From: DASPJR01 sp035628505
GTDB taxonomy: Bacteria; Planctomycetota; SZUA-567; H5-PLA8
Direction of reading: 5' to 3'
DNA length: 13,890 bases
NCBI GenBank assembly: GCA_035628505.1
Contig: DASPJR010000075.1
Span: forward strand, 1-13,890
A program made the position numbers and the translations under genes. The notes below the pieces were generated by a model. It saw only the letters and a program-made list of their open reading frames with translations, searched no databases and was not told the DNA's origin. Below are positions 6,747 through 12,655 of the stretch, piece by piece. How positions within the stretch are numbered: the first letter of the stretch is position 1; every line of letters begins with the position of its first letter.

Positions 6747-8042
6747 TTACTTTTCCTGTGCCTTGGCTTCTTCGGCGGCGATTGAGACAAAGTACGCTTC
6801 GAGACGCTGGCGCCAGCGCAGCGGGACCTCCGGGCGGAAAATCTGGAGCAGTTCATCGCGCTCGGCCGCTGGAAGCTTGGCCCAGTTCTCGTTCCCGCCC
6901 ACCACGCGGCCAGCGTTCAGCTTGCTTTCGGCGCGTTCCGGCGGCGGCGGCTTGGAGCCAGCTTTGCCGGGCTTGGGCGAGGGGCTCTGCTGTTCGCCAG
7001 TCATCATGGACAGGCGGCGCTTTGAATCCTGTTTCTCTTTCTGCTGCTGCTGCTGTTGTTTCATCTGAGCCATCTTTTCAAGCTCGCTGATCATGTTCGT
7101 GAGCTTGTCGTCGATGTCCTTCTGATCGACCTGCACCACCTCGTCGTGGCGGTCGTCTCGCAGCTTCTGCTCAACGGATTTCATCGAGCCGGACAGATCG
7201 GTGAGCTGCTTCTGGTAATCTTCCTGCTCAGGAACTTCAGATATTTCTGGCGCAACGGTGCCCGTGATCACGCGCACCGCAGCCGCGATCGCCATTTTCA
7301 CGCGCTCGTCAGCTTCCGCGTCGAGCAGATCGGAGAGCTCCGTTGCATTCACGTTTGTTTTGATGCGACTGAGGCTGATAGCGGCTTGCAGACGAACCAG
7401 CGGCTGCAGGCCACTTCTCAAAATGTGCATGAGTTCGGGAACCGCGCGTTCGTCGCGCAGCAGGCCCAGCGCCGTCACGGCTTGCGTGCGGACGGCCTCG
7501 CTCTCGTCGGACAGTCCTTTGACCAGCGCATCGAAAGCGCGTGCATCCGCCAGTCGGCCGAGCGTGAACGCCGCCGCCGTGCGAACGTCTGCGTCTTTGT
7601 CGTTTTCTAGCACCGCACAGAGCGCCTCCGACGCCGCCTTGCGGTCTTCGGCCATCGAAAGAACGCGTGCGGCGAGCTCGCGTTGAATAGAGCGCGGAGA
7701 TGAGAGTGCGCTGATGATTGAAGCCTCATTAGCCTTTACTTCCTGCGCGAGCTCCAGCATGAGCTGCCCGGCATTCGGCGCGGCTTTGACGGGCTCCGCA
7801 GCGTGCTGCTCTGATTCGGATGCTTCAACAGAGTCGCTTTTCGCGGGCGGAGCGGAAGCGAGTTCGCTCAGCGACATCAGCTTTGCACGAAGGCTTTTAT
7901 AGAGTGCCAGCGGCATCGATCCTTCGGATTTGACAGCTGTGGGAATGGGCTTGGGGTCATCCTCTTCCGAGGCGGCAAACAGAGAAAAGTTCAATATGGC
8001 AAGGGCTGCCAGAACGGGAAGAATTCGCTGCAATTTGGGCAC
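6747..8042 (-). CDS. Secreted HEAT-repeat protein with Gln-rich linker and conserved C-terminal motif (paralogue A)
   Basis: A 431-residue protein from GTG at 8042. That start is chosen because AAAGGG (8056-8051) lies 8 nt upstream and a good signal peptide (KLQRILPVLAALAILNFSLFAA) begins at once; the open frame extends further up but encodes no signal peptide. Order: signal peptide (1-24); linker rich in Ala, Ser and Glu; HEAT-type repeats (about 105-262), each with a pattern like DADVRTAAAFTLGRLADARAFDALVKGL; the segment EQKLRDDRHDEVVQV (291-305) with a following amphipathic helix; poly-Gln (329-334) with a Lys/Pro-rich linker to about 380; and a tail WAKLPAAERDELLQ...RWRQRLEAYF (387-418). 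HEAT solenoids usually bind partner proteins. The tail resembles that of planctomycete-type envelope proteins I recall, without known function. No catalytic residues are evident. Confidence 0.85.
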   Translation of the reverse strand: MPKLQRILPVLAALAILNFSLFAASEEDDPKPIPTAVKSEGSMPLALYKSLRAKLMSLSELASAPPAKSDSVEASESEQHAAEPVKAAPNAGQLMLELAQEVKANEASIISALSSPRSIQRELAARVLSMAEDRKAASEALCAVLENDKDADVRTAAAFTLGRLADARAFDALVKGLSDESEAVRTQAVTALGLLRDERAVPELMHILRSGLQPLVRLQAAISLSRIKTNVNATELSDLLDAEADERVKMAIAAAVRVITGTVAPEISEVPEQEDYQKQLTDLSGSMKSVEQKLRDDRHDEVVQVDQKDIDDKLTNMISELEKMAQMKQQQQQQKEKQDSKRRLSMMTGEQQSPSPKPGKAGSKPPPPERAESKLNAGRVVGGNENWAKLPAAERDELLQIFRPEVPLRWRQRLEAYFVSIAAEEAKAQEK

Positions 8043-8050
8043 TGTGCACG

Positions 8051-8056
8051 CCCTTT
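8051..8056 (-). promoter_or_regulatory. Shine-Dalgarno AAAGGG deciding the GTG start of HEAT paralogue A
   Basis: AAAGGG on the minus strand, 8 nt from GTG at 8042. It supports the signal-peptide start over longer in-frame starts. Confidence 0.6.
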
Positions 8057-8194
8057 CGAAGCAGAGTTTATCGGGGCCGTCAGGTGGGGCCCTTTGGGAC
8101 AGTAACGAACCAAATGCGAGGCCAATCGGCATGGAATTCACGGCAGTGATCCCCCGCTGGCGGCGATTATCGAATGAGGTGGTAGCCTGAAAAA

Positions 8195-8233
8195 TGGCAA
8201 ACGGGCGCCGGAGATCCCCTCCAGCGCCCGTTT
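8195..8233 (-). terminator. Long hairpin terminator after HEAT paralogue B
   Basis: A 10-bp perfect stem AAACGGGCGC/GCGCCCGTTT (8199-8208 with 8224-8233) extends through a further GGAG/CTCC pairing inside the loop. On the minus strand it is followed after GCCA by a run of five T (8195-8191). It lies 49 nt after the TAA at 8282. It shows that transcription is meant to continue past the internal TGA at 8603 to this point, and that HEAT paralogue A probably has its own promoter in 8043-8194. Confidence 0.75.
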
Positions 8234-8281
8234 CCATTCCTCAATTTTCAACGTACCACGCGCGCGGCGTGAAACGCAAAT

Positions 8282-8602
8282 TTACTTGTCGGAGTCCTTG
8301 GCTTCTTCGGCGGCGATCGAGAGGTAATACGCTTCGAGGCGCTTGCGCCAGCGTTCCGGAATTTCTTCGCGGAAGGCCTGGAGCAGTTCGTCGCGCTGTG
8401 CGGCCGGGAGCTTGGCCCAGGAGTCCTGCTTGCCGGCGACCATCGCGGCGTTCTGCGAGCCTGGCGGAACGGCCGAGCCGAGGGCTGAATCCTTCAGCGG
8501 ATTTCCAGAGCTCTTGCCGTTGTTGGCCTTGCTGCCCTGCTGCTGCTGTTGCTGCTGCTGCTTCTGTTTGTCTTCCGAACCGGAAGACGAGCCTGAGCCG
8601 TT
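8282..8602 (-). pseudogene. In-frame continuation of HEAT paralogue B beyond the TGA (Gln-rich linker and conserved tail)
   Basis: After TGA at 8605-8603 the same frame stays open for 106 codons to TAA at 8284-8282. It encodes a Ser/Gly linker (NGSGSSSGSED), KQK plus eight Gln, a flexible linker, and WAKLPAAQRDELLQ...RWRKRLEAYYLSIAAEEAK. From the Trp onward 34 of 45 residues match paralogue A. Within that block several identical residues use different codons (for example in LPAA), so the match reflects protein-level conservation, not recent copying. It has no start codon of its own with a Shine-Dalgarno. It is therefore either the 3' part of a gene just broken by a nonsense mutation, the product of stop readthrough, or the result of a sequence error. 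Confidence 0.8.
8570..8588 (-). other. Perfect 8-bp hairpin 14 nt downstream of the in-frame TGA
   Basis: On the minus strand GTCTTCCG-GTT-CGGAAGAC forms an uninterrupted 8-bp stem with a 3-nt loop. The stem starts 14 nt after the TGA and the loop sits 23-25 nt after it. The position suits a readthrough-stimulating element and falls in the distance range of bacterial SECIS hairpins. It may equally be a by-product of coding for SSGSED. No T-run follows, so it is not a terminator. Confidence 0.5.
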
Positions 8603-9505
8603 TCACCCCTTGTCCAGTTTTTGAATCAGCGCGGCCAGTTTCTGCTCAATCTGCGTGCCGGCGACCTGGACGGCCTGGTCATGACGGTCATCTCGCAGCT
8701 TCTGTTCGACTTCTTTCATCTCTTTTGCAAGGTTGGCCAGTTCGTTGGCCGCCTCGCCCGCTGTCGGGACCGGCTCGGTCTTGGCTGTATCGCCGCCCAT
8801 GATGCTGCGCACTGCTCCGGCCAGCGCCATCTTCACGCGCTCGTCTTTCTCGGTGTCCATGGCCTTGGTGAGTGCTTCGAGCGAGGCTTTGTCTTTGATT
8901 TTCGAGAGCGCGTTGGCGGCGAGCATGCGCACGATCGGCTTGGGATCGCTGCTGACGAGTTTGACCAGGTCCTCGCTTGCGCGCGGATCTTTAACGTTGC
9001 CCAGCGCCGTCGCGCACGTTCCCCGGACGGACTCCGCTGCATCCGACAGCCCTTTCATGAGCGCTTCGACCGCCAACGCATCGGGCAATTTGGCCAGCGC
9101 CGCAGCCGCCGCGCGGCGAACGTTGTCGTCTTTGTCTTCCACGACGGCGACGACCAGCGCCGCAACGGCCGCTTTCTTGTCGCCGCAGTATTCCAGCGCG
9201 CGCGCCGCCAGCTCACGGTGAATCACCGACGAGGAGCCCAGCGCTTTCAAGATCGCGTCTTTGTTTGCGGCTGCATCCGCGCGCAGCTCTTTTTCAGTCG
9301 TGCCCTTGTCCGCCGGAGCCAGTCCCGGAAGCAGCGCCATCTGTGCGCCGTAAAGCGCATCGAAGTGACCCTTGAGCTTCTGGTAGAGCTCGAGCGACAT
9401 CTCGTTGCCGTTACGCGGCGGTTCTTTGGGATCGGTCTCGGCCGCCAGCGCCATGGTGCCGGTCAGGCAGATGGCCGCGAGCGGTAGGAAGAAGCTGCGA
9501 AGCAT
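8603..9505 (-). CDS. Secreted HEAT-repeat protein, paralogue B, ending at an in-frame TGA
   Basis: The frame gives 300 residues from ATG at 9505, with GGAGG (9518-9514) 8 nt upstream and a signal peptide LRSFFLPLAAICLTGTMALA directly after the start. HEAT-type repeats occupy about residues 85-237 (for example DDNVRRAAAAALAKLPDALAVEALMKGL). EQKLRDDRHDQAVQV (267-281) matches the same block of paralogue A, and the protein stops after KLAALIQKLDKG. Compared with paralogue A it lacks the Gln-rich linker and conserved tail, but these are encoded in the same frame directly after the TGA; the full-length product would have 407 positions. The HEAT half alone could still be exported and bind a partner. 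The gene is adjacent to its paralogue, so a tandem duplication is the simplest origin. Confidence 0.85.
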   Translation of the reverse strand: MLRSFFLPLAAICLTGTMALAAETDPKEPPRNGNEMSLELYQKLKGHFDALYGAQMALLPGLAPADKGTTEKELRADAAANKDAILKALGSSSVIHRELAARALEYCGDKKAAVAALVVAVVEDKDDNVRRAAAAALAKLPDALAVEALMKGLSDAAESVRGTCATALGNVKDPRASEDLVKLVSSDPKPIVRMLAANALSKIKDKASLEALTKAMDTEKDERVKMALAGAVRSIMGGDTAKTEPVPTAGEAANELANLAKEMKEVEQKLRDDRHDQAVQVAGTQIEQKLAALIQKLDKG

Positions 9506-9513
9506 GAAGCGCG

Positions 9514-9518
9514 CCTCC
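9514..9518 (-). promoter_or_regulatory. Shine-Dalgarno GGAGG for HEAT paralogue B
   Basis: GGAGG on the minus strand, 8 nt before ATG at 9505. It fixes the start at the signal peptide and excludes the longer open frame beginning near 9565. Confidence 0.7.
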
Positions 9519-9534
9519 GAAAGTATGAACCTGC

Positions 9535-9540
9535 ATTGTA
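9535..9540 (-). promoter_or_regulatory. Candidate -10 box TACAAT for HEAT paralogue B
   Basis: TACAAT on the minus strand lies 29 nt upstream of the start codon. The -35 partner is poor (a T-rich stretch), so the promoter call is weak. Confidence 0.25.
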
Positions 9541-9735
9541 AGTGCGGCTCACGTAAAGAAAACACAAAAGCCCGAAAAAGCCCGCCACAGCCTGAAGGCT
9601 CAAATCAGCGGAATGGCCGGTCGCTCAAAGCATCTATAAAGTTAAACGCTCCAGCCCGCCATTCTGCGCCGTAATTCCGTCACAATTCTGTAAAAAGTTG
9701 CACATGTTGAGTTCGCCTGAGGCCGCCAGCCCATG
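9541..9735. other. Intergenic stretch upstream of HEAT paralogue B
   Basis: No gene is seen. It holds two adjacent copies of AAAGCCCG-like sequence (around 9569-9587) and a small inverted repeat AGCCT/AGGCT near 9590-9600. Otherwise unremarkable. Confidence 0.4.
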
Positions 9736-9823
9736 TAGCGCAGGCTTCCAGCCTGCGAGTACAAAAAAGCTGTCCACTCAGTGCTTTCTCGAACGGTTAC
9801 TTGCAGGCAAGATGCCTGCGCTA
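9736..9823. repeat. 88-bp palindromic intergenic repeat with two hairpins (REP/BIME-like)
   Basis: The ends are inverted copies of TAGCGCAGGC (9736-9745 and 9814-9823). Each end forms its own hairpin: CGCAGGC-TTCCA-GCCTGCG (9739-9757) and GCAGGC-AAGAT-GCCTGC (9803-9819). The middle (about 9758-9800) is not palindromic. This GCAGGCTTCCAGCCTGC / GCAGGCAAGATGCCTGC layout is a familiar multi-copy intergenic element in acidobacterial and planctomycete-type genomes; that is memory, not a search. REP-like elements are thought to be moved by RAYT-type transposases; none is in the window. Confidence 0.7.
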
Positions 9824-9988
9824 AAAACTTCAAATCTGTCCAAATTTGCACAGGTGCAGGGCGGATGGTCATCCACTGCGGATTAGACCCTAAAAATAGA
9901 CGAGGCTGCTCGACATATTATTGGCACAAATTGAGGAATTCTAAAAAGGTTTGTCGCCAAATACCGGGTACGCACGCGTAATCTTTAC
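9824..9988. other. Intergenic stretch between the repeat and the leuA promoter region
   Basis: About 165 AT-richer bases with no gene, hairpin or terminator that I can support. Confidence 0.4.
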
Positions 9989-10017
9989 TTGCATTCCAGC
10001 CTGCTTTGCTGTCTATT
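9989..10017 (+). promoter_or_regulatory. Candidate sigma-70 promoter for leuA
   Basis: TTGCAT (9989-9994) and TCTATT (10012-10017) are separated by 17 bp. Transcription would start near 10024, giving a leader of about 200 nt before leuA. The match to consensus is moderate only. Confidence 0.35.
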
Positions 10018-10026
10018 CGTCGGACT

Positions 10027-10104
10027 ATGAAGAGCGTCACACGGACATCTTGCATTGGAGGTTACACCGCTCGCGGAAATAGACCCGCGAGCGCTTGCCT
10101 TTGA
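10027..10104 (+). CDS. Possible 25-codon leader ORF upstream of leuA
   Basis: ATG at 10027 opens a 25-codon frame ending in TGA at 10102-10104, beginning MKSVTRTSCIGGYTARG. It has no clear Shine-Dalgarno and would be nearly leaderless if transcription starts at the candidate promoter. It is not Leu-rich (a single Leu as its last codon), unlike classical leu leader peptides. Its second half overlaps the first hairpin arm and the alternating arm of the leader, which is why it is listed. It could be chance. Confidence 0.25.
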   Translation: MKSVTRTSCIGGYTARGNRPASACL

Positions 10105-10182
10105 TCTTCTGCGCTCGCTGTGCTCCTTTTTGAATTCAACACAATCGATTGATTCAATGCAGCCGCTGGCACGTGCCCGGCT
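10068..10182 (+). promoter_or_regulatory. Structured leuA leader with mutually exclusive hairpins
   Basis: Segment 1 (CGCTCGCGG, 10068-10076) pairs perfectly over 9 bp with segment 2 (10085-10093). Segment 2 shifted by two bases (GCGAGCGC, 10087-10094) pairs over 8 bp with segment 3 (GCGCTCGC, 10111-10118), so only one hairpin can form at a time. Five T follow at 10127-10131, 8 nt past segment 3. Further on are TTGAATTCAA (10130-10139), its partner ATTCAA (10152-10157), and a hairpin AGCCG..CGGCT (10161-10182). Alternating arms are typical of attenuation leaders. The lack of a T-run directly after a stem means this is not a textbook terminator. No known riboswitch was recognised. Confidence 0.4.
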
Positions 10183-10224
10183 TTGGCATGTTTAAGCTTG
10201 TTAATAAAGGATTGAACGCACCAC

Positions 10225-11817
10225 ATGAGCCCGCAGAAGAAACCCGAAAAGGTCATCATTTTTGATACAACGTTGCGCGACGGTGAGCAGTCTCCCGGCG
10301 CCAGCATGAATCGCGAGGAAAAGCTCCAGGTCGCCCGTGCTCTCGAGCGCCTGAAGGTCGACGTGATCGAAGCAGGATTTCCCATCGCTTCTCCAGGAGA
10401 CTTTGACGCCGTTAAAGCGATCGCGGCGGAAATTCATGATTCCACGATTGCCGGCCTGGCGCGCAGCCTCGAAAAGGACATCAAGGCCGCAGCCGGAGCA
10501 ATCAAAGGCGCGAAGAAGCCGCGCATCCACGTCTTCCTGGCGACCAGCGCCATTCATCGCGAGTTCAAGCTGAAAAAGGCGAAGGACGAGATCGTCAAGC
10601 AGGCGATCAACGCCGTAAAAATGGCGCTGAGCTACTGCAAAGACATCGAGTTCAGTCCGGAAGACGCCAGCCGCACCGAGCCAGAGTTTCTGTGCGAAGT
10701 AGTTCAGGCTGTTATTGAGGCCGGCGCGACAACCGTCAACATTCCCGACACGGTCGGATACGCCGTTCCCGACCAGTACGGCTCGCTGATTCATACTCTG
10801 AAGACAAAGGTGCCGAACATCGATAAAGCCGTGATCTCCGTGCACTGCCACGACGACCTGGGGTTGGCCGTTGCCAACAGCCTGGCCGGCGTGCGCAATG
10901 GCGCGCGCCAGGTGGAATGTACGATCAACGGCATCGGCGAGCGCGCCGGAAATGCGGCGCTCGAAGAAATCGTGATGGCGCTGCGCACGCGCGGCGATTT
11001 TTATGAAGGATACGCAACCGGTATCGACACTCGGCGTATTCTGCAGACCTCGCGCCTGGTCTCGAACCTGACCGGCATTCACGTTCAGCGCAACAAGGCC
11101 ATCGTCGGCGAGAATGCCTTCGCGCACGAATCAGGCATTCACCAGGACGGCATGTTGAAGGAGCGCTCCACGTACGAGATCATGCACCCCGGCGACATCG
11201 GCCTGGAGCAGTCGAACCTCGTGCTGGGAAAACATTCCGGCAAGCACGCGTTCGGCTCGCGCCTTAAAGAACTGGGCTATAGCCTGAACGAAAAGGAACT
11301 GCTCGACGCATTCGAACGTTTCAAGGTGCTGTGCGACAAGAAAAAGACGATCTACGACGCTGACCTCGAAGCCATCGTGGAGGATCAGCTCGAGTCCGCG
11401 CCGCCGTTATGGGAACTGGAACTGCTGCAGGTCTCCAGCGGCAATAAAGCCGTGCCGACCGCGACGGTGTGCCTCAAGAAGGGCGAGGAGCGCTTTCAGG
11501 ATGCTGCCATTGGCGACGGACCGATCGCGGCGATGACGCACGCGATCGACCGCATCACCGGTGTGAAGGCAAGGCTTCTCGATTACCAGGTTCATTCGGT
11601 CAGCATCGGCCAGGAGGCGCAGGGCGAGGTGGATGTGAAAGTCGAGATTGACGGAATGATTATTCACGGCCGCGGCGTTTCGACAGACATCATCGAGGCA
11701 TCAGCGAAGGCTTACTTGAGCGCCATCTGCCGCGCGTCCGCTCGCGCCAAAGAAGCTCCGGCTGAAGCGATCGTGCGGCCGGGACACATTCCACCCAAGC
11801 CCGCCGGAACGCCGTGA
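10225..11817 (+). CDS. leuA: 2-isopropylmalate synthase
   Basis: A 530-residue enzyme condensing acetyl-CoA with 2-oxoisovalerate to 2-isopropylmalate, the first committed step of leucine synthesis. The DRE-TIM barrel shows FDTTLRDGEQSPGASMN (13-29, metal-binding D14 and the catalytic Arg), VHCHDDLGLAVANSL (206-220, H207/H209 as metal ligands), GIGERAGNAALEEIVMALRT (237-256) and HESGIHQDGM (301-310). The C-terminal ~130 residues have the LeuA regulatory-domain pattern (from LWELELLQVSSG through GVSTDIIEASAKAYLSAI), the leucine feedback site in the family, so this is the long, feedback-controlled form. It resembles homocitrate and citramalate synthases but matches LeuA best. AAAGGA (10206-10211) is 13 nt from the ATG, a long spacing. 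No other leu or ilv gene is adjacent, so it appears monocistronic. Confidence 0.96.
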   Translation: MSPQKKPEKVIIFDTTLRDGEQSPGASMNREEKLQVARALERLKVDVIEAGFPIASPGDFDAVKAIAAEIHDSTIAGLARSLEKDIKAAAGAIKGAKKPRIHVFLATSAIHREFKLKKAKDEIVKQAINAVKMALSYCKDIEFSPEDASRTEPEFLCEVVQAVIEAGATTVNIPDTVGYAVPDQYGSLIHTLKTKVPNIDKAVISVHCHDDLGLAVANSLAGVRNGARQVECTINGIGERAGNAALEEIVMALRTRGDFYEGYATGIDTRRILQTSRLVSNLTGIHVQRNKAIVGENAFAHESGIHQDGMLKERSTYEIMHPGDIGLEQSNLVLGKHSGKHAFGSRLKELGYSLNEKELLDAFERFKVLCDKKKTIYDADLEAIVEDQLESAPPLWELELLQVSSGNKAVPTATVCLKKGEERFQDAAIGDGPIAAMTHAIDRITGVKARLLDYQVHSVSIGQEAQGEVDVKVEIDGMIIHGRGVSTDIIEASAKAYLSAICRASARAKEAPAEAIVRPGHIPPKPAGTP

Positions 11818-11840
11818 AGCAGACGCAGTGAGATGCTGGA

Positions 11841-11872
11841 AAAATCGGGCGAGCGAAAGTTCGCCCGATTTT
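11841..11872 (+). terminator. Rho-independent terminator after leuA
   Basis: A 12-bp perfect stem AAAATCGGGCGA/TCGCCCGATTTT (11841-11852 with 11861-11872) with an 8-nt loop; the 3' arm ends in TTTT and is followed by ATTTG. It lies 23 nt after the leuA stop. Confidence 0.92.
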
Positions 11873-11944
11873 ATTTGCGCTCGCTTGTTTCAATCGCGTA
11901 TGTTTCAGGTGGCTCTTCTCTCTAAAGGAGGAAACAGGCAACCG

Positions 11945-12628
11945 ATGGGCGTACCCTGTCCCACGTGCTCGACGGAAGTTGTTCAGGACGACATCAACGT
12001 TGCGAAGGATTTTGCGTACTGCCGCAAATGCAACGAGGCTTTCACGATTACTGAAATACTCAAATACAAGGTAGAGCCGAAACCCGATGTCGATCTTAAC
12101 AATCCGCCCGGCGGCGTGTGGTATGAGCAGACCGCCGACGGTTTTGTTGTTGGCGCCACAACGCGTTCGGCCATTGCGTTTTTCCTCGTGCCGTTCATGT
12201 GCGTGTGGTCCGGCGGCTCGCTGGGCGGAATCTACGGCTCGCAGATCCTCAACGGAAAGTTCGACCTGTTTGCGTCTCTCTTCGGCATACCGTTCCTGAT
12301 CGGCACGATCATCTTCGGCAGCATCGCGGTCATGGCCGTCTGCGGCCGCGTGACGCTGACCGTCGCGCGCGACGAAGGCCGTATCTTTACGGGCGTCGGC
12401 AGCATCGGGCTATCGAAAAAGTTTCTGTGGCAGGATGTCGCTCGCGTATACGAGGAAACCCATCGCAGCGGCAAAACGACAAGCAGACGCATTGTCCTTG
12501 AAGGCAAGGAGCGCATCACCTTTGCCAGCGGCCTCTCCGAGAGCCGCCGCTACTACATGCTGCGCGTGCTGCAGAAGATGCTCGAGCCCGGCATGCGCAA
12601 GGCGTTCAGTGAGCGGGCGCTGATCTAA
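11945..12628 (+). CDS. Zinc-ribbon, two-TM membrane protein with a PH-like C-terminal domain
   Basis: A 227-residue protein from ATG at 11945, chosen because AAAGGAGG (11924-11931) lies upstream (13-nt spacer) and because longer in-frame starts would translate through the leuA terminator. It begins with a zinc ribbon: CPTC (C5, C8) and CRKC (C26, C29). A linker leads to two hydrophobic segments (about 75-95, SAIAFFLVPFMCVWSGGS, and 109-132, FASLFGIPFLIGTIIFGSIAVMAV). The C-terminal part from about residue 134 (RVTLTVARDEGRIFTGVGSIG, then RIVLEGKERITFASGL and a final helix) has the strand pattern of bacterial PH-like domains. No enzymatic motif is visible. The gene converges on the DUF1501 gene with 27 bases between the stops and no obvious terminator. 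Confidence 0.78.
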   Translation: MGVPCPTCSTEVVQDDINVAKDFAYCRKCNEAFTITEILKYKVEPKPDVDLNNPPGGVWYEQTADGFVVGATTRSAIAFFLVPFMCVWSGGSLGGIYGSQILNGKFDLFASLFGIPFLIGTIIFGSIAVMAVCGRVTLTVARDEGRIFTGVGSIGLSKKFLWQDVARVYEETHRSGKTTSRRIVLEGKERITFASGLSESRRYYMLRVLQKMLEPGMRKAFSERALI

Positions 12629-12655
12629 CATCTATGCCGGCGCGTTCGTGATTCG

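Noticed and set aside
7041..7060. CTG repeat tracts here and at 8538-8562 as possible microsatellites
   Set aside because: They encode the poly-Gln linkers of the two HEAT proteins in frame; too short to call a separate repeat locus.
8241..8606. 121-codon open frame on the minus strand starting GTGA right at the TGA of HEAT paralogue B
   Set aside because: It is a shifted frame over the Gln-rich linker and tail; its product is Arg/Ala-rich without family resemblance, while the other frame encodes a tail matching the paralogue.
8621..9487. 288-codon plus-strand open frame opposite HEAT paralogue B
   Set aside because: Antisense shadow; repetitive Arg/Gly/His-rich product typical of reverse-frame reading of Ala-rich genes.
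9642..9886. Short open frames on both strands across the palindromic repeat
   Set aside because: They run through hairpin DNA, have no Shine-Dalgarno or family pattern, and overlap each other on opposite strands.
10201..11127. 308-codon minus-strand open frame opposite leuA
   Set aside because: Antisense shadow produced by the codon bias of leuA; the leuA signatures on the other strand are decisive.
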